Position numbers and translations under genes: made by a program | In this document: positions 1-5,094 of the stretch, piece by piece | Position numbering within the stretch: position 1 is the first letter of the stretch | Layout of the letters: every line of letters begins with the position of its first letter | Source: Bizionia sp. | Lineage (GTDB): Bacteria > Bacteroidota > Bacteroidia > Flavobacteriales > Flavobacteriaceae | NCBI GenBank assembly: GCA_018067115.1 | Contig: JAGPVI010000149.1 | Location: forward strand, 1-7,206 | Direction: 5' to 3' | DNA: 7,206 nt | Notes under the pieces: model-generated | Database searches by the model: none | Seen by the model: the letters and a program-made list of their open reading frames with translations, nothing else | What the model was told of the DNA's origin: nothing

Positions 1-60
1 AAATTTTAACCAAAAACAGCGTTACTTATGCATAAGTAACGCTGTTTTTGGTTAAAATTT
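1..60. terminator. 60-bp perfect palindrome, probable bidirectional terminator
   Basis: The first 30 bases are the exact reverse complement of the next 30, with no spacer, centred on TTATGCATAA. The inner part (about 12-49) has the form A5, GC-containing stem, T5, so it reads as an intrinsic terminator on either strand. It lies 48 bases beyond the stop codon of the minus-strand gene ending at 109, and would also terminate a plus-strand gene entering from the left, which is not visible. The palindrome begins exactly at the window edge, so its true left end is unknown and an assembly fold-back cannot be excluded. A similar 50-base perfect palindrome at 5036-5085 lies between two convergent genes, which favours a real terminator. 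Confidence 0.7.
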
Positions 61-108
61 AACCAACATCAAAACAAAGCGTTTTAATTGTTAAGACGAT
101 TTTTTAAT

Positions 109-588
109 CTAATCGTCGTCTTTTTCATTTCTTGTAATATACTGAATGTCTCGCGTGTTTTTCTGTACGGCAATTGCAGAGAATAAGCTCAATAAAAACG
201 ACATCGCATAGAACCCTTTTTCGCTTAATAGTAAATCGGCATTCCATAAACCAACGACTAATAATACAATTGCAGCAACTGCGGCGAACCAACTAATACT
301 GTAATACATATCGGAAACAGGAATGTTTTCTAATCGGTCTCTCACCGCTTTTTGTACCGAAACAGCTGCAAATAACCCGAATAATAAAATGATGAAATAG
401 TATCCTTTTTCGTTCAGTTGCATATCGGCATTCCAAAGTCCAATACAATACGACACCATTCCTGCTAATAATGTACTCCAAGCAGCGCCAACAAATGCTG
501 CCGTAGGCTTTTGGTCGTAAATTTTCTTTTCTTTTCTGTTTTTAGTTTTCGTTTCTGTATCTGTTGAAACTGATTCTTGATAATTCAT
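109..588 (-). CDS. YiaA/YiaB-family inner membrane protein with duplicated two-helix domain
   Basis: This 159-residue protein has a charged hydrophilic N-terminus (about 1-27) and two copies of a two-helix unit, roughly residues 28-84 and 93-147. The copies share GLWNAD, then L-L-x-EKG-[YF]-Y and L-F-x-A-x-[SA]-V-Q-K, then RD, which is the pattern of the yiaA/B two-helix domain. Four membrane segments are expected near 29-52, 63-81, 97-115 and 126-142. The family is known from enteric YiaA and YiaB, but its biochemical role is not established. I chose the ATG at 586-588. An in-frame TTG at 613-615 would add nine residues, but it sits in the likely promoter and starts with an unremarkable peptide. 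The gene is divergent from the unknown gene at 738, and the palindrome at 1-60 probably terminates it. The family call is firm; the function is unknown. Confidence 0.85.
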   Translation of the reverse strand: MNYQESVSTDTETKTKNRKEKKIYDQKPTAAFVGAAWSTLLAGMVSYCIGLWNADMQLNEKGYYFIILLFGLFAAVSVQKAVRDRLENIPVSDMYYSISWFAAVAAIVLLVVGLWNADLLLSEKGFYAMSFLLSLFSAIAVQKNTRDIQYITRNEKDDD

Positions 589-612
589 AATTTTTGTGTT
601 TTGATTATGAAG

Positions 613-643
613 CAAATATGCGACACCATTTTAGAATCGAAAA
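613..643 (-). promoter_or_regulatory. Possible promoter for the YiaA/B-like gene
   Basis: On the minus strand CATATTTG (613-620) is close to the Bacteroidota -7 element TAnnTTTG, and TTTTCG (638-643) lies 17 bases upstream, where the -33 TTTG-like element belongs. The start codon at 588 would follow about 25 bases after the -7 box. The match is partial in AT-rich DNA, so this is tentative. Confidence 0.3.
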
Positions 644-655
644 CACTATTTTTAC

Positions 656-672
656 AATTTACTGACGATATA
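656..672 (+). repeat. 17-bp direct repeat, copy 1
   Basis: The sequence AATTTACTGACGATATA occurs here and again at 721-737, identical over all 17 bases and offset by 65 bases. The flanking bases differ on both sides, so the repeat is exactly this unit. This copy lies in the divergent intergenic region just upstream of the candidate -33 element for the gene starting at 738. Confidence 0.85.
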
Positions 673-705
673 TTTTAAAAAATATAAAAAATAACCTTAG
701 ATTTA
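673..705 (+). promoter_or_regulatory. Possible promoter for the unknown gene at 738
   Basis: TAGATTTA (698-705) fits the Bacteroidota -7 consensus TAnnTTTG at seven of eight positions. TTTT at 673-676 stands 21 bases upstream as a weak -33 element. Transcription would start near 710-713, giving a leader of about 25 bases that contains repeat copy 2. A second candidate -7 box, TATATTTT, is at 669-676. The region is extremely AT-rich, so chance matches are likely. Confidence 0.3.
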
Positions 706-720
706 AAGTAATAAAACTAT

Positions 721-737
721 AATTTACTGACGATATA
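721..737 (+). repeat. 17-bp direct repeat, copy 2, abutting a start codon
   Basis: This is the second identical copy of AATTTACTGACGATATA. Its last base immediately precedes the ATG at 738, so in the mRNA it would occupy the ribosome-binding region. The two copies bracket the candidate promoter at 673-705. A pair of operator sites or a translational control site is possible, but nothing in the sequence proves binding. Confidence 0.85.
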
Positions 738-2246
738 ATGACGGACTTAAACACGATTGTTACTACATTTTCTTCGGAAGAACAACAACAATTCATTCTA
801 TTTCTAGAAAAAAAGAATAAACGTAAGGACACAAAAAACATTGCTCTTTTTAAGTTATTAGTAAAAAACGACCAATCTTCCAACGACATTTGTAAAACCA
901 TTTATAAAGAAAACAAGAAACAAGCTTATCATGCGCTTCGAAAACGCTTATATCATTCTATTATCGATTTTGTTGCTACAACTAACCTAGAAGAAGAACA
1001 TTCTATAGATATGCAGCTTATAAAATATATTTTGGCTGCCCGTACATTTTTATTACATCATCAATACGCTGTGGCTTATGCCGTTTTAGATAAAGCTGAA
1101 ACGCTAGCGCAAGAACATTTTTTGTTTTCGATACTTAATGAAATTTACCACACGAAAATTCAATATGCTTATGCCTACCCAAAAGCAGATTTACAATTTT
1201 TAGAACAGCAGTTTAAAATTAACCAAAGAGATCATTATTTAGAAGACCAACTTAATTTGGTATATGCTAAAATGAGACAGGCTTTAAGTCACTCTTATTA
1301 TAAAGGAGATACCGTCGCTTTTGAAACCTTATTACAGGAAACCTTAGCCGAACATAAAATTTCTTTACAAGACTCGATGTCTTTTAAATCTCTATATCAA
1401 TTGATAACACTAGTGAGTCTGTCGGCATTTGTCACCAATGATTATCTGAAAATTGAAAGGTTTTTAATTACCACCTACAACCGACTTAAAACACTTAAAA
1501 ACCAAGACCGACAGTTGTATTACCACATACAAGTGCTTTATTTGATTGCCAACACCCTTTTTCGGAATAAAAAATTCAAAGCTTCAAAAGAGTATTTAGA
1601 ACATATGCACGAGTATATGCTATTAAAGCGTAAAAAGCATTACAAGACGTTTGTATTAAAATATAATCTACTCTTAGCGCTCAATGCCAATTACACCAAC
1701 AAGCAAACAGAAGCTATTACTATTTTAGAGCAAAACAAAACCATTAAACACGGCGACTTAGAAACTATTTTAGATTGCCAATTAAGTTTAATTATGTTTT
1801 ACATTCAAGCAATTCAGTATAAAAAAGCACAAGGTGTTTTTGCATCATTTTACCACACAGATACGTATTACGAAAGCAAAGCAGGAAAAGAATGGGTACT
1901 TAAAAAAAATCTCATAGAAATTATTTTACATATCGAGCTTAAAAATATCGATTTGGTAGATTCGCGCTTATTAAGCTTTAAACGTCACTATTTCAAACAT
2001 CTTAACTCTATTAATCAGCAGCGCGTTATCACCTATTTAAACTTTGTGGAAACCTACTACAAACATTCTGATCAAACCATTACTCCTGCTTTTAAAAATA
2101 AAGTGCGTGAGTCTTTTGAGTGGATTGGCTCTGAAAAAGAAGATATTTTTGTAATGAGTTTTTATGCGTGGTTAAAAAGTAAAATGGAAAACAAACCTCT
2201 TTATAGCGTAACTTTAGAACTGGTAAAACAAACGCAAATGGAATAG
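738..2246 (+). CDS. Uncharacterised helical-repeat (TPR-like) cytoplasmic protein
   Basis: I do not recognise a named family for this 502-residue protein, although it resembles conserved hypothetical proteins of Flavobacteriaceae. It has no signal peptide or membrane segment. Residues 1-90 are rich in Lys and Glu. Residues about 33-80 could form three helices in a helix-turn-helix-like order: LFKLL, then SSNDICKTIYKE, then AYHALRKRL. From about residue 95 to the end it is almost all amphipathic helices, with TPR-like pairs near 107-137 (AYAVLDKAETLAQ), 261-295, 308-330 and 342-370, so an alpha-solenoid is likely. It is probably a protein- or peptide-binding scaffold, perhaps a regulator, but that is inference. 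The ATG at 738 is preceded in frame by a stop at 720-722 and by repeat copy 2. The gene ends 24 bases before a terminator. Confidence 0.85.
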   Translation: MTDLNTIVTTFSSEEQQQFILFLEKKNKRKDTKNIALFKLLVKNDQSSNDICKTIYKENKKQAYHALRKRLYHSIIDFVATTNLEEEHSIDMQLIKYILAARTFLLHHQYAVAYAVLDKAETLAQEHFLFSILNEIYHTKIQYAYAYPKADLQFLEQQFKINQRDHYLEDQLNLVYAKMRQALSHSYYKGDTVAFETLLQETLAEHKISLQDSMSFKSLYQLITLVSLSAFVTNDYLKIERFLITTYNRLKTLKNQDRQLYYHIQVLYLIANTLFRNKKFKASKEYLEHMHEYMLLKRKKHYKTFVLKYNLLLALNANYTNKQTEAITILEQNKTIKHGDLETILDCQLSLIMFYIQAIQYKKAQGVFASFYHTDTYYESKAGKEWVLKKNLIEIILHIELKNIDLVDSRLLSFKRHYFKHLNSINQQRVITYLNFVETYYKHSDQTITPAFKNKVRESFEWIGSEKEDIFVMSFYAWLKSKMENKPLYSVTLELVKQTQME

Positions 2247-2270
2247 TGTAATTTAAAGAATTAAACACTT

Positions 2271-2306
2271 AAAAAAAGCTTCAAGGTGTTACTTGAAGCT
2301 TTTTTT
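2271..2306. terminator. Bidirectional intrinsic terminator
   Basis: A perfect 15-base stem (2271-2285 with 2292-2306) closes a six-base loop GTGTTA. The outer stem is seven A paired with seven T, and the core is GCTTCAAG / CTTGAAGC, so there is a U-tract in either direction. It lies between the convergent genes ending at 2246 (plus) and 2329 (minus) and should serve both. Confidence 0.9.
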
Positions 2307-2328
2307 ATGTGTAATGAAATATAAAAGA

Positions 2329-3975
2329 TTATAAACCTAAGGCTTCCGTACCTTGATCGAAAATTACATCCACAGGAATACTAGCGTCACTTAAACGATC
2401 TAAATCACTTTGAAGCTCTACTGGGATTCCTCCGTATTTAGTTACAAAAGCACCAACACCGTCATAATCACCTTCCCCTTGGTAGGTTAAAATTACACGC
2501 GATAATTCTTTCATTGCCAATTCCATTTTATCAAAATGAACAGCGTAAGTACCATCTTCATTTCTAGAAAACGCTCCCATTTCCTTAAAGAAATTAAAAC
2601 GAATCATATTGGCTTTTCCGTGTGCACTAGACGCTCCAAAACGTACAGATCTAAAAATTCCTGCCATAAAGGTTACCATATTGTCTTTTAAATCTTCTTT
2701 AAGCTCGCCTTTAGCGTGCAGTTGTTGCACCATATATAGTCCTAAAATATCGGCCTTTCCTTCTTCAAGTGCACTAGCGTATTCTTTTAAAGAGGTGCGT
2801 ACTGTTCCTTTATTATTAATGGTATTTTTAATTCCTAAACCGTGTGCCACTTCATGGAACATTGTATTTGCAAAAAAGGCATCGAACGTAACGTGTTTGC
2901 GTTGGTCTTCAGTAATTAAAACATCGGTAATTGGTAATAATATTTTTTCAAATTTTGCTTGCATTGCATTTTTAAGTTGCAAACGGCGCGTTCCTTTTTT
3001 AAGCTGCACCTCTTCATCATTTGGTAAATTAATAGCAATAGTCTTACTTCCCGAATTACAGTCTCCCGCATAAAACACCACATCATAAGCATTTAAATCA
3101 CTATCGGTTCCTGGTTGTTCTTGTTTGTATTTATCGGCAACCGGTAATCCTTTTTGCAATTCTGGCAAAAAGCTACTAAACCTTGCCAAACGCTTGCTCC
3201 ACTCTTGATCCTTAATTAAAACATAACCTTCGTGGGCTGCTTTATTCCCAAATAATTGATCTTCATAGGTTTCTATTGGTCCAATAACAATATCCAACGT
3301 ATTGTTTTTCATTTCCATCCAAGCGAAATCACTCTCTTGGTAGTCGTCATTTAATAAAGCCGCCGCGCGTAACTCCAAATAATTTTTAAGTCCGGCGTCG
3401 TCTGCTAATTCTGAAGCCTCTAATAACAGGCGCGACACTTCTTTTACTTCAGCTTCAAATTTCTGGTGATAAGGAATCGTAAATAATTTTCCATTCTCAT
3501 CGCGACGAACGAAATTGTATAAACTCGATTTGTTTTCCAAGTCTGCGTTTTCAAACTCCTCTTTCGTCATATCACTAGGGTAGAAATTAGCTCCTTTTGG
3601 TTTTTCTCCAACACCTTCCACAAAAGGTTTGTTATTTGCTAATCGGTCCCACGGCCCATAATTAATAGCCGCGTATTTTTTAATGTCTTTATCTTCAATA
3701 GAGTTTAGTAAAGCATCGCAATCACCATAAGCTTCATACCAGAAAAGGGCATTCATTTTATCTGCCGCTTTAATTAAGATAGGAAGCATTTTACGCTCAT
3801 TATCGGTAAGTCCGCTTAAATCGGACGTAAGTTTCACACTTACATATTTATCTAAGTTATCTTGCATTTCTGTTTGTTCCATATCGGTTTCTAACGGAGT
3901 CGTGGTTTTATCAACATCATTTTTACAAGACCACAAGGCTACAAGGCTTAAAACTAGAGTCAATCCTTTTTTCAT
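2329..3975 (-). CDS. M49-like (dipeptidyl-peptidase III family) zinc metallopeptidase lipoprotein
   Basis: This 548-residue protein starts with a lipoprotein signal peptide: KK, a hydrophobic stretch, then lipobox LWSC with the lipidated Cys at residue 17. It should be an envelope-anchored lipoprotein. The zinc site is HEVAH at 374-378, followed by EEGKAD at 404-409. These match the HExxGH and EExxAE/D motifs of peptidase family M49, with His374, His378 and probably Glu405 as ligands and Glu375 as catalytic base. Other M49-like blocks are GPIETYEDQLFG (232-243), AAHEGYV (246-252) and AHGKANMIRF (451-460), where His452 may match the active-site His568 of human DPP III. Known M49 enzymes remove dipeptides from the N-terminus of oligopeptides; the substrate here is unknown. 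It is shorter than classical DPP III (about 700 residues) and has a five-residue zinc motif. It is convergent with the unknown gene at 738 and divergent from the gene at 4149. Confidence 0.85.
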   Translation of the reverse strand: MKKGLTLVLSLVALWSCKNDVDKTTTPLETDMEQTEMQDNLDKYVSVKLTSDLSGLTDNERKMLPILIKAADKMNALFWYEAYGDCDALLNSIEDKDIKKYAAINYGPWDRLANNKPFVEGVGEKPKGANFYPSDMTKEEFENADLENKSSLYNFVRRDENGKLFTIPYHQKFEAEVKEVSRLLLEASELADDAGLKNYLELRAAALLNDDYQESDFAWMEMKNNTLDIVIGPIETYEDQLFGNKAAHEGYVLIKDQEWSKRLARFSSFLPELQKGLPVADKYKQEQPGTDSDLNAYDVVFYAGDCNSGSKTIAINLPNDEEVQLKKGTRRLQLKNAMQAKFEKILLPITDVLITEDQRKHVTFDAFFANTMFHEVAHGLGIKNTINNKGTVRTSLKEYASALEEGKADILGLYMVQQLHAKGELKEDLKDNMVTFMAGIFRSVRFGASSAHGKANMIRFNFFKEMGAFSRNEDGTYAVHFDKMELAMKELSRVILTYQGEGDYDGVGAFVTKYGGIPVELQSDLDRLSDASIPVDVIFDQGTEALGL

Positions 3976-3996
3976 AATACTTATTTTAGATTTACG

Positions 3997-4028
3997 TAAA
4001 GATAAAGTATTTAGAAGAGATGAAAAAC
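3997..4028 (-). promoter_or_regulatory. Likely promoter of the M49-like peptidase gene
   Basis: Reading the minus strand, TATCTTTA (3997-4004) matches TAnnTTTG at seven of eight positions. GTTTTT (4023-4028) lies 18 bases upstream as a weak -33 element. The ATG at 3975 follows about 21 bases after the -7 box. A perfect 10-base palindrome TTTACGTAAA (3991-4000) overlaps the -7 region and could be an operator or chance. Confidence 0.4.
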
Positions 4029-4055
4029 TGTAAAAAAGAAGTTATATTTACGCAT

Positions 4056-4084
4056 ACTATTAAACCTTTATATCGTTTAATAGT
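4056..4084. promoter_or_regulatory. 10-bp perfect inverted repeat, possible operator or leader hairpin
   Basis: ACTATTAAAC (4056-4065) and GTTTAATAGT (4075-4084) are exact reverse complements separated by nine bases (CTTTATATC). The pair lies in the 173-base divergent region between the peptidase (start 3975) and the small secreted protein (start 4149). There is no T-tract after it, so it is not a terminator. TATATTTA at 4043-4050, just upstream, fits the -7 consensus. In that case the repeat would fall at the start of the 4149 transcript. A dimeric regulator site with 19-base half-site spacing is equally possible. Confidence 0.4.
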
Positions 4085-4148
4085 CTTAAAGACAAGTAAC
4101 AACACTATATTAACGATTCGCTTACGCGGAAATAAACACTTTAAAACG

Positions 4149-4550
4149 ATGAAAAAATTAGTATTAATTGCCATTGCATTAGTCACGTTCCAAATGAACG
4201 CTCAAAATGAAAACGCCGAAAAATTTAACAATAGTAGCGTTGAAGAAATTGCAGAAATGCAAACAGCACGTTTAACGAAGGCATTAAATTTAGATGAAGG
4301 ACAACAAAAAAGAATAAGTATTATCGCTTTGGAAAACGCTAAAGTTAAAAAAGAGATGATGGCTTCTAAAGAGAATAGAAAAAGAATGTCTAAAGAGGAG
4401 CGTAAAACTATGCAAAAAAGACATGAAGAAACTACAACTGCAATGGACAACCATATGAAAGCAGTTTTAAGTGCAGAGCAATACACAAAATGGTCTGCTT
4501 TTAAAGCAGAGAAACAAGAAGAAAGAAAAGAAAATCGTGAGAGATTCTAA
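4149..4550 (+). CDS. Small secreted helical protein, Spy/CpxP-like (DUF4890-type)
   Basis: The protein has 133 residues if translation starts at the ATG at 4149. That start gives a clean signal peptide: MKK, a hydrophobic core, then cleavage at MNA|QN after residue 18, as is common in Bacteroidota. The upstream in-frame ATG at 4020 would add 43 residues lying in the divergent promoter region and would bury the signal peptide, so I rejected it. The mature protein is almost all helical and very rich in Lys, Glu and Met. It carries a first motif LNLDEGQQKRI (46-56) and a second LSAEQYTKW (107-115), resembling the paired LTxxQ motifs of the Spy/CpxP periplasmic stress and chaperone proteins. Bacteroidota relatives are often labelled DUF4890. 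A periplasmic chaperone or sensor role is inference. A terminator follows at 4578. Confidence 0.8.
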   Translation: MKKLVLIAIALVTFQMNAQNENAEKFNNSSVEEIAEMQTARLTKALNLDEGQQKRISIIALENAKVKKEMMASKENRKRMSKEERKTMQKRHEETTTAMDNHMKAVLSAEQYTKWSAFKAEKQEERKENRERF

Positions 4551-4577
4551 TTTTATCCCCATTTAAAATACACTATC

Positions 4578-4609
4578 AAGACGCAGCTTTAATAATCTGC
4601 GTCTTTTTT
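4578..4609 (+). terminator. Intrinsic terminator after the first small secreted protein
   Basis: AAGACGCAG (4578-4586) pairs with CTGCGTCTT (4597-4605) across a ten-base loop, and four more T follow. It lies 27 bases after the stop codon at 4550, between two plus-strand genes of related type. The second gene therefore probably has its own promoter or depends on read-through. Confidence 0.85.
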
Positions 4610-4630
4610 ATTTGCGAATATTATGCAAAT
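4610..4630. promoter_or_regulatory. Short inverted repeat upstream of the second small secreted protein
   Basis: ATTTGC (4610-4615) and GCAAAT (4625-4630) form a six-base inverted repeat with a nine-base spacer, 39 bases before the ATG at 4670. TAGCTTTC (4630-4637) resembles a -7 box, but TTTG at 4611-4614 is only 15 bases upstream of it, shorter than usual. The promoter of the gene probably lies here between the terminator and 4669. The exact elements are uncertain. Confidence 0.25.
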
Positions 4631-4669
4631 AGCTTTCCTTTGGGTAATTAATGAATAATACTTTAAAAA

Positions 4670-5011
4670 ATGAAAAAAATAATTACTTTTTGCTTCTTTG
4701 CTTTTGCTCTAGTCTTAGGAACTCAAAATGCAGTTGCTCAAAACACACTTGAGATTAACAAAGTAGCTAACGAAAAGGCATACGAGTTAAGAAAAGAATT
4801 AAAATTCTCTAATGAAGCATTGGAAGAAACTTATCAAGCCTATAGAGCTAAAGCGCTTAAACAATATTCTATAACAAAACACCACGGTGTAGACTCTCCC
4901 GAATATAAGAAAAACTTGGCAATGTTAGAAGCTGATTTTTTAGCTAAAATGGAAAGTATCTTAACTGAAGAACAATATGCAAGATTCACTTTAATAAATG
5001 AGTCTAAGTAA
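4670..5011 (+). CDS. Small secreted helical protein with LTxxQ motif
   Basis: This 113-residue protein has a signal peptide (MKK, a Phe/Leu-rich core, then cleavage at AVA|QN after residue 23), leaving about 90 residues outside the cytoplasm. The mature part is helical and charged. It ends with LTEEQYARF (98-106), an exact LTxxQ core, which lines up with LSAEQYTKW in the neighbour at 4149. The two proteins thus share a plan of signal peptide, charged helices and C-terminal L[TS]xEQY, but they are too diverged to call a recent duplication. Only one clear motif is visible here, in contrast to two in the neighbour. The function is unknown; a Spy/CpxP-like periplasmic role is a guess from the motif. 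It is convergent with hemL and ends 24 bases before a palindromic terminator. Confidence 0.8.
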   Translation: MKKIITFCFFAFALVLGTQNAVAQNTLEINKVANEKAYELRKELKFSNEALEETYQAYRAKALKQYSITKHHGVDSPEYKKNLAMLEADFLAKMESILTEEQYARFTLINESK

Positions 5012-5035
5012 TCTGTACTAAGCAGTTACTACTAT

Positions 5036-5085
5036 ACGATATAAAAAAAGCGATTGTAAATTTACAATCGCTTTTTTTATATCGT
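5036..5085. terminator. 50-bp perfect palindrome, bidirectional terminator
   Basis: The 25 bases at 5036-5060 are the exact reverse complement of 5061-5085, with no unpaired spacer. The inner hairpin has seven A, then GCGATTGTAAA and its complement, then seven T, so it ends transcription in both directions. It lies between the convergent stops at 5011 (plus) and 5095 (minus), only nine bases from the hemL stop codon. Confidence 0.9.
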
Positions 5086-5094
5086 TTTTTTGTT

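Noticed and set aside
95..117. Small hairpin GACGAT / ATCGTC at the end of the YiaA/B-like gene
   Set aside because: It has a six-base stem, an eleven-base loop and no clean T-tract on the minus strand. The palindrome at 1-60 is a far better terminator.
589..615. TTG start extending the YiaA/B-like protein by nine residues
   Set aside because: The ATG at 588 is a better start, and the TTG overlaps the candidate -7 element.
656..737. Minimal CRISPR array
   Set aside because: There are only two 17-base copies with a 48-base spacer and no cas genes, and the second copy abuts a start codon.
659..901. Minus-strand open frame of 80 codons
   Set aside because: It is antisense to the start of the 502-residue gene and rich in Phe and Ser, as expected from the complement of AT-rich coding DNA.
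2609..3073. Plus-strand open frame of 154 codons
   Set aside because: It lies wholly inside the M49-like gene on the opposite strand, has an unnatural Ser/Pro/Leu-rich composition, and lacks any recognisable motif.
4020..4148. Upstream ATG extension of the small secreted protein
   Set aside because: It would place 43 residues before a clear signal peptide and run through the divergent promoter and inverted repeat.
3992..4186. Minus-strand open frame of 64 codons across the divergent region
   Set aside because: It overlaps the peptidase promoter region and the start of the secreted-protein gene, and its composition fits AT-rich non-coding DNA.
4202..4486. Minus-strand open frame of 94 codons
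   Set aside because: It is antisense to the Spy/CpxP-like gene, whose signal peptide and motifs are clear.
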